64,000 bases of DNA from Paenibacillus phytohabitans (GTDB taxonomy: Bacteria > Bacillota > Bacilli > Paenibacillales > Paenibacillaceae). The DNA lies in contig NZ_WHOB01000069.1 in NCBI RefSeq assembly GCF_013141775.1, positions 434,001 through 498,000 on the forward strand, in the 5' to 3' direction. The translations under genes and the position numbers were made by a program. How positions within the stretch are numbered: position 1 is the first letter of the stretch; each line of letters begins with the position of its first letter. The notes below the pieces were generated by a model. The model searched no databases and had not been told where the DNA came from. It was given only the letters and a program-made list of their open reading frames with translations. This document shows, piece after piece, positions 33,919 to 42,772 of this stretch.

Positions 33919-35133
33919 ATGACGAAGCATTATGTAATCGTCGGCGGCGGCGTCTCCGCCGTCCATGCCGCCAAAGCAATCCGCGATCAGGACGCGGAAG
34001 CAGAAATATCGATTCTAGGTGAGGAAAGCGGGCTTCCGTATAACCGGATTAAGCTGACCAAAGGCCTGTTCACCGACCTGCACAGCGAGAAGGTGCTGAT
34101 CAAGAAAGAGAAGTGGTATCGTGATAACCGTATAAACGTCAAGACCTCAACCCGGATCACCTCGATCCAGCCGGATTGCCGGATGGTAGAGACAGAAGAC
34201 GGCCAGCGGGTGGAGTATCATAAGCTGCTGTTGTGTATGGGCGCGAGGAACCGTGCACTCTCTATTGAAGGTGCCGGACTTCAGAATGTCCATACTATCA
34301 GAGACATGAACGATGCGGACCGGTTAAAAGATAGTCTGCAGGATGGCAGCCGCGTAGCCGTAATTGGCGGAGGCGTGCAGGGCATCGAGACGGCTTGGGC
34401 TTTGTTCGAAGCAGGTTACGAGGTAACCGTGATCGAAGCAGCCCCGTCCCTGATGGGCAGACAGCTGGACGGGCATTCCTCCAGCCTGCTTAAGGAGACT
34501 CTGGAACAATCCGGAGTGAAGGTGATTCTGCAAGCAGGGGTAACCTCAATTACAGGTACAGACTATGTTACCGGGATTACGCTGGACGATGGTTCTAATC
34601 TCCCGTGTGACCATGTTGTATACTCTATCGGAATTGTCCCGAACACGGCGCTTGTAAGCGGATCGGCTATACAAGTCCGGAACGGCATTATTGTAAACGA
34701 ACAATTGCAAACCAGCGATCCGAACATCTTTGCTGCCGGTGATGTTGCTGAAATTAACGGGCATGTTGAAGGACTGTGGGGCGGTGCAATAGAACAGGGA
34801 AGGATTGCCGGCAGCAACATGGCTGACAGTCTCACCGCCTACCGCCGAGCGGTTCCGGTTACTTTGTTTAATGCTTTTGGGCTCTCTCTGTTCTCCATTG
34901 GCAACACAGATGAACGGCAATGCGATGTGGCGGTAATCGGAGAAGAGAATGGCGCCTATACGCGGATCTTTGTGAAAGATAATACAATCACCGGTGCGTT
35001 ATCCTGGCAAGGAGCCGCTGCCTCCCTGACGTATAAGTCGGCTGTAGAACAGGGGATCAGCCTGACCGGAATTCATCTTGCCAGCAATAACATAGAAGCC
35101 ATTATGGCTGAAGTACAATCCCGATTGAACTAA
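33919..35133 (+). CDS. NAD(P)H:rubredoxin oxidoreductase (FAD-dependent)
   Basis: A 404-residue two-dinucleotide-binding flavoprotein. FAD motif VIVGGGVSAVHAAKAI at the N terminus, NAD motif VAVIGGGVQGIETAW near 148, and the FAD-closing segment SDPNIFAAGDVAE near 270. It is like NorW and clostridial rubredoxin reductase. It starts 16 bases after the flavodiiron stop and is followed by rubredoxin, giving an NAD(P)H to rubredoxin to flavodiiron chain. GGGAGGAGG precedes the ATG. Confidence 0.87.
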   Translation: MTKHYVIVGGGVSAVHAAKAIRDQDAEAEISILGEESGLPYNRIKLTKGLFTDLHSEKVLIKKEKWYRDNRINVKTSTRITSIQPDCRMVETEDGQRVEYHKLLLCMGARNRALSIEGAGLQNVHTIRDMNDADRLKDSLQDGSRVAVIGGGVQGIETAWALFEAGYEVTVIEAAPSLMGRQLDGHSSSLLKETLEQSGVKVILQAGVTSITGTDYVTGITLDDGSNLPCDHVVYSIGIVPNTALVSGSAIQVRNGIIVNEQLQTSDPNIFAAGDVAEINGHVEGLWGGAIEQGRIAGSNMADSLTAYRRAVPVTLFNAFGLSLFSIGNTDERQCDVAVIGEENGAYTRIFVKDNTITGALSWQGAAASLTYKSAVEQGISLTGIHLASNNIEAIMAEVQSRLN

Positions 35134-35161
35134 AAAAACAACCTATTAGGAGCTGAGAAGA

Positions 35162-35344
35162 ATGAAGAAATACATCTGTACACCCTGCGGCTATATCTAT
35201 GACCCGGCAATAGGCGATCCTGATGAGGATGTAGCCGCCGGCACCGCGTTTGAAGATTTGCCTGAAGACTGGGTATGTCCAGTCTGCGGAGAGGATACAA
35301 GTCACTTCGTAGCAGTTGAAGATAAGAAATCTGTTACTCATTAG
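35162..35344 (+). CDS. Rubredoxin
   Basis: A 60-residue one-iron electron carrier. The iron is bound by C6 and C9 (CTPCGYIYDP) and C39 and C42 (CPVCGE); FEDLPEDWVCP is the classic second half. It carries electrons from the reductase upstream to the flavodiiron protein. AGGAGCTGAG lies before the ATG. Confidence 0.93.
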   Translation: MKKYICTPCGYIYDPAIGDPDEDVAAGTAFEDLPEDWVCPVCGEDTSHFVAVEDKKSVTH

Positions 35345-35383
35345 AGTAGCAGCTTCTAAATACTACATTTCAGGGGGAACGGT

Positions 35384-36094
35384 ATGAAAGAGCACTCCTG
35401 CCAGCACGCCGCAGAACCTTGTACACGCAAGGTGCCGATTTTTGCTGCATTGACGGACGATGACCTCACCAGAATTAGCGCCATGATTAAGCACCGCAAG
35501 TTTACCAAAGGTCAGCCGTTAATTCTTGAAGGGGCGCCATCAGATACGCTGTACATTATTCAACAGGGGCATGTGAAGCTATCCAAAATGACTCCTGAAG
35601 GCAAGGAACAAATCCTGCACATACTGACGAATGGGGATTTCTTCGGGGAGCTTAGTATTTTTAACAGTGATGAGCTTAGTAATTTTAACGCATATGCCCT
35701 GAAAGACACTAATATTTGTATGCTGACCCGGAATGATATGGAGCAGTTAATGACAGATAATCCGGATATCTCTCTACGGCTGCTGAAAAGTGTAACCAAA
35801 AGACTCGCCCATACGGAGAATCTGGCGCAGAGCCTGGCGACCAAAGATCCGGAGATCCGGATTGCCTGCATGATCATGGAACTCAGTGACAAATACGGCA
35901 AGCGGCATGGAAGCCGTATTCATATTGATCTTCCGCTGTCCCGTGAAGAGCTGGCCAGTTATGTCGGGGTGACCCGCGAGACCATTAGCAGGAAGTTCTC
36001 CAGGTTTGAAGATTCGGGCCTGATCAAGCTGATTGGTAATAAACAGATGGTGCTCATGGACCCGGCCGGTGTGGAGAAGTATATGGGAAATTGA
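35384..36094 (+). CDS. Crp/Fnr-family transcriptional regulator
   Basis: A 236-residue regulator with an N-terminal cyclic-nucleotide-binding fold (about 25-140) and a C-terminal helix-turn-helix (SREELASYVGVTRETISRKFSRFED). The N terminus HSCQHAAEPCTRKVPIF carries two Cys, and further Cys occur near 110 and 165, so a sensing Fe-S cluster is possible but unproven. It is the last gene of the flavodiiron operon and probably tunes it to oxygen or NO (inference). Confidence 0.87.
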   Translation: MKEHSCQHAAEPCTRKVPIFAALTDDDLTRISAMIKHRKFTKGQPLILEGAPSDTLYIIQQGHVKLSKMTPEGKEQILHILTNGDFFGELSIFNSDELSNFNAYALKDTNICMLTRNDMEQLMTDNPDISLRLLKSVTKRLAHTENLAQSLATKDPEIRIACMIMELSDKYGKRHGSRIHIDLPLSREELASYVGVTRETISRKFSRFEDSGLIKLIGNKQMVLMDPAGVEKYMGN

Positions 36095-36102
36095 ATCATA
36101 AT

Positions 36103-36147
36103 AAAAGCGGCATTTCCACCAGTAGATAATGGGGAGATGCCGCTTTT
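36103..36147. terminator. Bidirectional terminator between the Crp/Fnr and ketopantoate reductase-like genes
   Basis: AAAAGCGGCAT pairs with ATGCCGCTTTT, extended by inner TTCC/GGAG pairing. A/T runs on both sides let it work in both directions between convergent genes. Confidence 0.8.
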
Positions 36148-36182
36148 GAATACCCGGATTAGTTAAGGTGATCTGACTCCCA

Positions 36183-37073
36183 TCAATCGTTACGGAACGC
36201 CTCATCCAGCAGCAGGATCTCTGCTCTTCTGCTAACAGCCTGATTCCCCAGCTTAACATCAATGATGAAGTCATTGCTCAGCATCTGGCGGTACCGGGCA
36301 ATAATGTCCTCTTCCGGCAAATCAGCCATCTGTTTCGTTTCCGGCGGGATGACCTGTATTCCGGACTGCTCAACTTGCTTAATATTGCGTTTAATATCAG
36401 CAGCAAGCTTGCTCAATGTACTGTCGCTTCTGGCAGTCTCCAAATCCACCATACCCGTACCATCCTCCGTATAAAAGTGCTTGTTCACTGCTGCCAGGGC
36501 TGCGTGGGAGATATGGAAGGCCTTCATGTGGGGTTCGATTATATAAGTAAGCCCTGCATGCTCAAGGAGTCCGGCAAGATGATTCACTCTTTCGGTCGTC
36601 TGTCCATTGATTTCACCAAATATAGTCCCTTGCCCAGACTCCGTTCCAAACTGGGCGTAGAGCACACCGTCTTTGAGGTCTCCGCCAGCACCCGGGAAGC
36701 CCGGAAGCAGCCGCTCGCCTACGATTTCAAGCCAGGAGTCATAACCTACCGTGTTGGTCAACGTAATAATGGTTTGGCTTCTGTTATTCTTAATCGCCTC
36801 AAGAGCAGACTCCGCCTGATCATACCGGACCGGAACAAAGATGAAATCGTAGATATCTTCGTCATCCAGCTCCGCAATTACCTTTATCGGAATTTGTTGT
36901 ATCGTGCCATTCTCATTGTATAGAAGACCCTGCTTCTGGAGGGCTTCCAGCCGCTTGCCCCGGGCCAGTAAGGTAACGTCAAGTCCTGACCGTGCGAACC
37001 GGAGTGCGTACACACTGCCAATCACTCCAGCGCCAACGATTAATATTCTGTCTGAATGTATACTCAAGTTCAT
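36183..37073 (-). CDS. Ketopantoate reductase-family (PanE/ApbA) oxidoreductase
   Basis: A 296-residue NADPH-binding protein: ILIVGAGVIGSVYALRFARSGLDVTLLARG at the N terminus, and a C-terminal helical domain with conserved Lys in HMKAFHISHAAL. It may act on 2-dehydropantoate or a related substrate, but a paralogue paired with TetR suggests a special role. I start at ATG 37073 (MNLSIHSD), close to AAAGGA; the in-frame TTG at 37085 has no ribosome site. Divergent from a TetR gene with palindromic sites in between. Confidence 0.78.
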   Translation of the reverse strand: MNLSIHSDRILIVGAGVIGSVYALRFARSGLDVTLLARGKRLEALQKQGLLYNENGTIQQIPIKVIAELDDEDIYDFIFVPVRYDQAESALEAIKNNRSQTIITLTNTVGYDSWLEIVGERLLPGFPGAGGDLKDGVLYAQFGTESGQGTIFGEINGQTTERVNHLAGLLEHAGLTYIIEPHMKAFHISHAALAAVNKHFYTEDGTGMVDLETARSDSTLSKLAADIKRNIKQVEQSGIQVIPPETKQMADLPEEDIIARYRQMLSNDFIIDVKLGNQAVSRRAEILLLDEAFRND

Positions 37074-37099
37074 CTGTCCTTTCAATTAGGTAACACACA

Positions 37100-37195
37100 T
37101 TGTTTAAACAACACATGTCTGATACGATTGATGATAGTCCGGCATCCTGTTGATTTCAATCGGCAGACTCGGGAATAAGTCGGTTAAACAACATA
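37100..37195. promoter_or_regulatory. Candidate TetR operators in the divergent gap
   Basis: TTGTTTAAACAA at 37100-37111 is a perfect palindrome. Its half TTAAACAACA recurs in GGTTAAACAACATA at 37182-37195. The pair may bind the TetR protein encoded at 37232. Confidence 0.5.
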
Positions 37196-37231
37196 GATTA
37201 AGATTTGATGTCTAAGCAGGGGGAGTTAGCG

Positions 37232-37810
37232 ATGGTTAACCAGATAGATCCAAGGGTTGTGCGCACTGGGCAGCTGATTAGAGAAGCCTTCCGGGAGTTG
37301 CTGCGGCTGAGAAGCTTCGATACGATCACCATCAAAGATATTGCAGAGAGAGCTACCATTAACCGCGCCACATTTTACACCCATTACGAGGATAAATATG
37401 CGTTGCTGGATGAAATCATCGAACAGGCTTTCCGCAAGATGATTCCCGGACCCGTGGAGCATGCGCTGGAGTTCACAGATGAAATATGTAACGAGCTCAT
37501 CCTGATGACTTACCGGTATATTTTGGATTTTTATGAGATCTGCCGGATGGATTCCAAATCGATTGCTACGCTGGTGGACGAGAAGATCAAGCAGCTGCTG
37601 CAGCAGATTATTGAGCGCATTTTTGTAAAAGGAGATCATCCTCATTCCGCAGACCCCAATCAGACAACAATCCTGGCGGCCATGACAGGGTCAGCGATCT
37701 ATAGCGCAGCGTATCAATGGTTCAAAGCCGGGGAGAAGGAACGGACGGATCTCCTTGTAGACATCATACGTCCCTATGTGATGAACGGTCTGGGCCTACA
37801 TTATATATAA
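37232..37810 (+). CDS. TetR/AcrR-family transcriptional regulator
   Basis: A 192-residue repressor. The N-terminal helix-turn-helix is clear: TITIKDIAERATINRATFYTHYEDKYALLDEIIEQAF. The C-terminal helical part would bind a ligand. I choose ATG 37232 because GGGGGAG lies six bases before it; an ATG at 37205 is possible but upstream of that site. Probably represses itself and the divergent ketopantoate reductase-like gene through the TTAAACAACA sites. Confidence 0.85.
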   Translation: MVNQIDPRVVRTGQLIREAFRELLRLRSFDTITIKDIAERATINRATFYTHYEDKYALLDEIIEQAFRKMIPGPVEHALEFTDEICNELILMTYRYILDFYEICRMDSKSIATLVDEKIKQLLQQIIERIFVKGDHPHSADPNQTTILAAMTGSAIYSAAYQWFKAGEKERTDLLVDIIRPYVMNGLGLHYI

Positions 37811-37823
37811 CGATAAGCTGCTC

Positions 37824-38186
37824 GTGTTCAGGCACAGGGACTACCCGGAAGCTGGTGTGCAGGTTCCTGCCGGGACTGTAGAATCGGGCGAGAGTATAGA
37901 AACGGCATTATTCCGGGAAATACTGGAGGAGTCAGGAATAACGAAGGATGAGCTGCGGCTAGTCAAGCATTTGAAGACGTATCTGTACTACGCGGCGTAT
38001 AAACAACAACATCATGAAAGACATGTATATCAGTTAGAGTTAATTCAAGAGCGACCGGCCCGGTGGGAACATACGATAGAAGCATCCGGAGAAGACTTAG
38101 GTCTGACCTTTGAATATTTCTGGATTCCGGTGCATGAGGCTGAACTCGCCGGCGGGCAGGGAGAATGCTTAGAATTATGCTGTTAG
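37824..38186 (+). CDS. Nudix hydrolase, apparently 5'-truncated remnant
   Basis: The Nudix box is intact (G-TVESG-E-SIETALF-REILEESG), followed by a C-terminal half with TFEYFWIPVHEAEL. The usual N-terminal strand (NDKLLVFRHRDYPEAG) starts before the first legal start codon: GTG 37824 sits in the middle of that conserved stretch without a ribosome site, and upstream the frame meets two stop codons inside the TetR 3' end. So either it is translated by coupling from TetR with a shortened N terminus or it is a decayed gene. The length of 120 is below the family norm of about 140-150. Confidence 0.55.
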   Translation: MFRHRDYPEAGVQVPAGTVESGESIETALFREILEESGITKDELRLVKHLKTYLYYAAYKQQHHERHVYQLELIQERPARWEHTIEASGEDLGLTFEYFWIPVHEAELAGGQGECLELCC

Positions 38187-38283
38187 ATTACGCTGTAATT
38201 AAAAATGTGGATTTCAATGACCCTAACTGTTAATATAATAATATTTGCAAAAGTTAAGGTTACAGGAAAATGAGGACGACGGA

Positions 38284-39195
38284 ATGAAGAAGATTGTCAG
38301 CCATAAAGCTTATTTTATCGGAATGCATGTACTAATATTTATCCTCTTATTTACAACACTGTACGCTTCCTTCCCGACCATCCGGGTTAAAGTGAAAGAA
38401 ATCATCGATCCGGCGGAAAAAGTATATACGATCGCCCACCGTGGTGCGTCCGGATATGCTCCGGAGAACACGATACCGGCCTTCGAGCTGGCGCGTGAAA
38501 TGGATGCTGACTCGATTGAGCTGGATATCCACCTGACCAAGGATCAGATTCCTGTTGTTATCCATGATGATACGGTCAACCGTACGACCAATAGCAAAGG
38601 GTATGTAAGGAACATGACGCTGGAGCAGATCAAACAGCTGGATGCCGGGTCGTGGTTCAATAAAGCGTATCCGATGTTTGCCAGAGAAATATATGCAGGG
38701 ACCACCATCCCCACCCTCGATGAGGTATTCGAAACCTTTGGCAAAGAGATCAGCTATGTCCTTGAAATCAAGGAATCAACGCCGAAGATTAATATCGAAG
38801 TCCTCTTGAATGAATACATTAAGAAATATAATCTGGAAAAAGTAGTGGCCATACACTCTTTCAGCGCAGCCAGTCTGCGGAAGTTCCATTCCATCAACCC
38901 GGATATTCCGTTGTACCAGCTCGTATGGAATGATTATACCTCGGTAAGACTTACCGAAGCTTATCTGGCGGATGTGAAGTCCTATGCTGTCGGCATCAGC
39001 CCGAATTTCCAGGGGACCAGCGCGTCTTACGTGGCGCAGATAAAGCGGGCGGGACTTAAGGTCATGCCCTATACCATTAATTATCAGCTCAATATGGATA
39101 AAGCTTATTCTTGGGGTGTAGATGGAGTCTATACCAATTTCCCTGACCGTTTCCATGAAGTCATTGAGACGAACAGGAAGAACGCGAACTGGTAA
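38284..39195 (+). CDS. Glycerophosphodiester phosphodiesterase, membrane-anchored
   Basis: About 303 residues: an N-terminal membrane anchor (hydrophobic about 9-30), then a GDPD TIM barrel with AHRGASGYAPENT, SIELDIHLTKD and VIHDDTVNRTT supplying metal and catalytic residues, and YVLEIKES later. It hydrolyses glycerophosphodiesters to glycerol-3-phosphate outside the membrane. I start at ATG 38284 after GAGGACGACGGA; a TTG at 38245 is in frame but lies upstream of that site. Confidence 0.87.
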   Translation: MKKIVSHKAYFIGMHVLIFILLFTTLYASFPTIRVKVKEIIDPAEKVYTIAHRGASGYAPENTIPAFELAREMDADSIELDIHLTKDQIPVVIHDDTVNRTTNSKGYVRNMTLEQIKQLDAGSWFNKAYPMFAREIYAGTTIPTLDEVFETFGKEISYVLEIKESTPKINIEVLLNEYIKKYNLEKVVAIHSFSAASLRKFHSINPDIPLYQLVWNDYTSVRLTEAYLADVKSYAVGISPNFQGTSASYVAQIKRAGLKVMPYTINYQLNMDKAYSWGVDGVYTNFPDRFHEVIETNRKNANW

Positions 39196-39220
39196 CTTAG
39201 CAGAATTTCTCATTTCATAG

Positions 39221-39268
39221 CACAGGGTCCAATTCTTGTTCTTAACGGAGCAAGAGTTGGACCCTGTG
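39221..39268. repeat. 18-bp inverted repeat between the GDPD and serine hydrolase genes
   Basis: CACAGGGTCCAATTCTTG pairs with its partner at 39251-39268 (one G-U). No T run follows on either strand, so it is not a typical intrinsic terminator, though it lies between convergent genes. Confidence 0.6.
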
Positions 39269-39296
39269 TGTGTATTGGACAAGAAGAGCAGGTTTC

Positions 39297-40475
39297 TTAC
39301 AACGAACTAAACACAATATTACGCAGCTTGCGAGTGACCGGCAGTGTGCCGGCATCTTTTTTCTGAATCATGAACAGGAAGGTCAGGCCGTCCTGCGGAC
39401 TATTGGTGAAATAAGCTCCAAGCCAGCCGTCCCAGCCGTATTCACCCTGGCCGCCGATCACTCCGGCTTTTCCGGTGTCTTTCAGGATACGCATTTGGTT
39501 GCCATAGCTATACCCCTGCAGGGAATGCCAGGTATCGAAGCCTTTTTGCTGCCCATCGCTTAGAACAGCTGTAGTCATATATTGAACGGTTCTAGGCTTG
39601 AGCAGCTGAACGCCGTTCAAGCTGCCCTGGTTCATCAGCATGGTGGTGAACTTGGCAGCATCGTCAATCGTTGAGACCAGGCCCGCTCCGCCTGACTCGT
39701 AGGCCGGCTCCCGGTCCATATGATGGTAGATGCCCAGATGGCTCTCCGCATACAGCTTCAAGCCTCCTTCGCCATCCTCCTGGTAGACTCTGGCCAGGCG
39801 GTTTCTTTTGTCTTCAGGCAGCCAGAAGCCGGTATCCTGCATTTGCAGCGGGCTGAATATTTCCTTCTGCAAAAATTCGCCGTACCGCATCCCGCTAACC
39901 GCTTCCACTATGGCTCCCAGAACATCCGCTGAGGTCCCGTACTGCCAGAACGAACCCGGCTCGAACGAAAGCGGGCCTTCACCCAGACGGGTGGCGAATT
40001 CCATGGTGCTCATCCGGTTATCGCCGTGCAAGCGGCTGTCCAGCTCCTGGAACAAAGCCTCCGTATGCAGAGCGGCTTTGCCTGTATCTCCTCCGTATAC
40101 GAGTCCCGAGGTCATATTCAGCAGATCGTGAATGACTACCTCCCGGCTGACAGGCACCAGTTCTCCGTTCTTTTCGACCAGCTGGTTCTTAAACCCTGGA
40201 ATATAACGGCTTACCGGATCGAACAAATCGATCTCACCGCGCTCAAGCAGCAGCATGATGGCGGCTGATGTAACCGGTTTCGTCATCGAGTATAGACGGA
40301 AGATCGAATCCCGGGTGACAGGACTTCCCGCTTCGACATCGGCTAAGCCGTCTTCGTGATAGAACACCTCGCGTCCGTCCTTGATGACCATCAGGTTCGC
40401 ACCTGCGATTTCCTGGTTACCGATACTTGCTCTCAATGTTTTTTTCAATAGGCTGGTTGTGTTTGAATCTAGCAT
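39297..40475 (-). CDS. Serine hydrolase of the beta-lactamase/PBP4 (class C) family
   Basis: About 392 residues. The nucleophile motif SMTK (S-x-x-K) lies in SIFRLYSMTKPVTSAAIMLLLERG; a YGTSAD-type Tyr motif and GGQGEYGWDGWLGAYF at the C terminus complete the family pattern. Such proteins are esterases or peptidases more often than true beta-lactamases. No signal peptide is seen with the start at ATG 40475 (MLDSNTTS), which AAAGGAG supports; a more upstream start lacks a ribosome site. Substrate unknown. Confidence 0.8.
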   Translation of the reverse strand: MLDSNTTSLLKKTLRASIGNQEIAGANLMVIKDGREVFYHEDGLADVEAGSPVTRDSIFRLYSMTKPVTSAAIMLLLERGEIDLFDPVSRYIPGFKNQLVEKNGELVPVSREVVIHDLLNMTSGLVYGGDTGKAALHTEALFQELDSRLHGDNRMSTMEFATRLGEGPLSFEPGSFWQYGTSADVLGAIVEAVSGMRYGEFLQKEIFSPLQMQDTGFWLPEDKRNRLARVYQEDGEGGLKLYAESHLGIYHHMDREPAYESGGAGLVSTIDDAAKFTTMLMNQGSLNGVQLLKPRTVQYMTTAVLSDGQQKGFDTWHSLQGYSYGNQMRILKDTGKAGVIGGQGEYGWDGWLGAYFTNSPQDGLTFLFMIQKKDAGTLPVTRKLRNIVFSSL

Positions 40476-40624
40476 GTTCCTAAAGTCTCCTTTTCCGGAT
40501 AAGTTCCCTGAAGCCAAATCAGATATTGTCATTACACTACTTGAAAATATTAAACTCTTTTGGACAGGTTGTATAGAGGTCAGAATTGTAATCTGAATAT
40601 CCGGTACATTTGGTGGCACACTGA

Positions 40625-41587
40625 TTATAGGTATAATAACCGCAGTCTCTCTTTTAACCCTTTCCAGATTTCCTCCGGCGCTTCCTTAAGTCTGATATCT
40701 CCGCCCAGGAAAAGCAGCCAGTTTATGATTTCCGCCAGTTCTTCGGGCATATCCGTATGGATATACGTCTTGAGAATGGCTGTGCTCTGGTAAGGATTCG
40801 TATAGGAGAGCGATACCTTCAATGGATGATATTTTTTGAATTGGGCAATCGCCTTGGGGCCGAGTTCAAGGACGAGGTTGACTTCTTCTTCCTGATTGCT
40901 CAGTTTTTCCAGGATCTTTTTCCTGCTTAATCTTTTTTTATCCGGATTTAGGACAACATCGGTGACTTGGTCCACAGGAATAATCCGCTTCCTTTCATCG
41001 TTTAAGTCGAAGGCCTCAATCAGCCAAAAGCTTTTCTCACGATAGAGGCGTAAGAGATAAACAGGATAAACCTGGAGGAGCTTCGCTTCTTCGCTGGTAA
41101 TCAGCAAATAGCGGTCCACCAGGAGGATCTGGATCAGCTTCTCCAGCATGGGGTGGGGGAGATCAGACAGATCAAGCAGGTCAGGATTATTCGGGTTGGT
41201 CCCTTCAAACAGCAGGATTTGATTCAGAAGAAACAGGTCCTCCTGCTGGTTCTCCGAGAGGAGGCCCAATAATTTCTCCGTTAAAGACTGACGGCTCTTG
41301 AGATAAGGGAGCTGCCCGTTTCTTGTAGCCATGAAGGCAATGAACAGGGCTTTGAGCTCATTATCTGTAAACCGGACCACGGGAAGGACAGAATTGCGCA
41401 TCACAGAATACCCGCCATCCCGTCCAACTTCAGCGACAAGCGGCATCCCCAGAGCCTCGATTTCCCGGATGTCCCGAATCGCAGTCGAACGGGAGATGTT
41501 AAATTCCTGCATGATTTCAGTAATAGTAAAGTGGGCCCGGTTGTTAATATACCGCATGATGACATTAACCCGTTCAACTTTTTTCAT
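40625..41587 (-). CDS. WYL-domain transcriptional regulator (HTH_11 + WYL)
   Basis: A 320-residue regulator: DeoR-like helix-turn-helix at the N terminus (HFTITEIMQEFNISRSTAIRDIREIEALGMPLVAEVGRDGGYSV), then a WYL ligand-sensing region (about 130-230) and a C-terminal WCX-type segment. AGGAGACGCG precedes the ATG. It is divergent from a GyrI-like gene, the usual target arrangement for this type. Confidence 0.85.
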   Translation of the reverse strand: MKKVERVNVIMRYINNRAHFTITEIMQEFNISRSTAIRDIREIEALGMPLVAEVGRDGGYSVMRNSVLPVVRFTDNELKALFIAFMATRNGQLPYLKSRQSLTEKLLGLLSENQQEDLFLLNQILLFEGTNPNNPDLLDLSDLPHPMLEKLIQILLVDRYLLITSEEAKLLQVYPVYLLRLYREKSFWLIEAFDLNDERKRIIPVDQVTDVVLNPDKKRLSRKKILEKLSNQEEEVNLVLELGPKAIAQFKKYHPLKVSLSYTNPYQSTAILKTYIHTDMPEELAEIINWLLFLGGDIRLKEAPEEIWKGLKERLRLLYL

Positions 41588-41686
41588 CGCGTCTCCTAAA
41601 CAGTTTCATTTTATGACATGATTTAAGGCTATCATATACATATCAAGACAAGAAGACAAATTCCAAATACAAAGGATGGTTGCGAC

Positions 41687-42166
41687 ATGGCAAATTACAC
41701 ATTAGAGGAAAAAGACAGCTTCATCGTTATAGGTTTAGGTACGGAGCTTAAGAGTGATTACACGGACTATGCCGGTATTAACAAAGAAAAGTCAGACTTC
41801 TGGCAGGCTGTCAGTGAAGATGGAAGGCTCGATAAGTTGAAGGCGATGGCCGTGAACGACTATATTTTTGCCGTGAGTGAAGCGGTGAACAACAAAATGA
41901 TGTATTATGCGGGTGTCATGAGCGAAGCAGCTGCGCCGGAAGAGGCCAGAGTTATCCAGTTTCCTAAGGGGAAATACCTGGTGGTTAGAGGGGAAGCGGC
42001 AACGGCTGATGAACTGAATAATAAGCTGGCCGGAGTTGCTTTTGGTCAAGCTCTGCCGGAAGCGAAGGATGTCGCCTATGTGGGCGGACCCAATACATCG
42101 GTTGAGATGGGGCAGCAGGATGGTCAGGTTGTAGGTGAAATGTGGATTCCTGTTGTAAGTAAATAA
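41687..42166 (+). CDS. GyrI-like / AraC effector-binding domain protein
   Basis: A 159-residue stand-alone effector-binding (SHS2-type) domain protein; the repeated pattern with YYAGVMSE and VIQFPKGKYLVVRGEAATADEL, and the final QVVGEMWIPV, are typical. Such proteins bind or hydrolyse small amphipathic molecules and are often made under control of a divergent WYL regulator, as here. Followed after 24 bases by an unassigned gene. Confidence 0.75.
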   Translation: MANYTLEEKDSFIVIGLGTELKSDYTDYAGINKEKSDFWQAVSEDGRLDKLKAMAVNDYIFAVSEAVNNKMMYYAGVMSEAAAPEEARVIQFPKGKYLVVRGEAATADELNNKLAGVAFGQALPEAKDVAYVGGPNTSVEMGQQDGQVVGEMWIPVVSK

Positions 42167-42190
42167 CGGGTTTGCCGAGGAGGAAGTGCA

Positions 42191-42655
42191 ATGTCTTATA
42201 TCGTTGATTTCAAAGAGGTGTCTACGGCCGGCTTGGAGTCGTCACCTGTAGTGGATGCACTTGCAGGATTGCGTGCGAATGAAGCGCGTTACTTCATGAA
42301 TAAGTACAAGCATGAGTTCACGGTTGTCCCGGCCAGCGAAAGCCAGGAGACCCTGAATTATGTGAATGGAATTCTGAAAAAAGAACGTGATCTTGAATTC
42401 TCGGCCAAGCCCCTGGAGACCTCGCGTTTTCAGGTAGAGAATATCCGGTTTGCTTACGTCTTTTATGAGGATGGTCTGGCGCTTAACGTGATGTATACCG
42501 TGGATGATCCCAAGAAGCGGGCTGTCGGATTCAAGCTCTCTGAGGGCATGGAGATTCCCAAGGAGCTGGAGACAAAGTTCAAATTCGCCAGACAGAAGTC
42601 TAAGCTGGCCGGAACGATCCGGGGCTCGTTCTTCGTCATTAAAGGCGAATACTGA
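42191..42655 (+). CDS. Conserved-looking hypothetical protein
   Basis: A 154-residue soluble protein that I do not recognise. It begins VDFKEVSTAGLESSPVVDAL and ends TIRGSFFVIKGEY, with no signal or membrane segment and no Cys. It starts 24 bases after the GyrI-like gene behind GAGGAAG, so it is probably cotranscribed with it. Function unknown. Confidence 0.65.
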   Translation: MSYIVDFKEVSTAGLESSPVVDALAGLRANEARYFMNKYKHEFTVVPASESQETLNYVNGILKKERDLEFSAKPLETSRFQVENIRFAYVFYEDGLALNVMYTVDDPKKRAVGFKLSEGMEIPKELETKFKFARQKSKLAGTIRGSFFVIKGEY

Positions 42656-42670
42656 ACCAGGTGGTGAGCT

Positions 42671-42752
42671 GTGACTGAACCTTTAGAGATAGATTACCGC
42701 CTAATCGGGTTAATAATAGGTACGCATTTGGATATCCTATTCCCATAACCCG
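42671..42752 (+). promoter_or_regulatory. Possible leader with a 25-codon reading frame and hairpin
   Basis: A GTG frame (42671-42748) follows AGGTGG and encodes 25 residues. CGGGTTA (42706-42712) and TAACCCG (42746-42752) with inner ATAGG/CCTAT arms form a hairpin at its end. It lies just before the general-stress gene and could be a leader; weak evidence. Confidence 0.25.
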
Positions 42753-42772
42753 GAAGAAACGAGGCGATAAGC

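Noticed and set aside
39297..40475. Beta-lactam resistance enzyme
   Set aside because: SxxK is present, but there is no export signal with the chosen start and the family is mostly esterases or peptidases.
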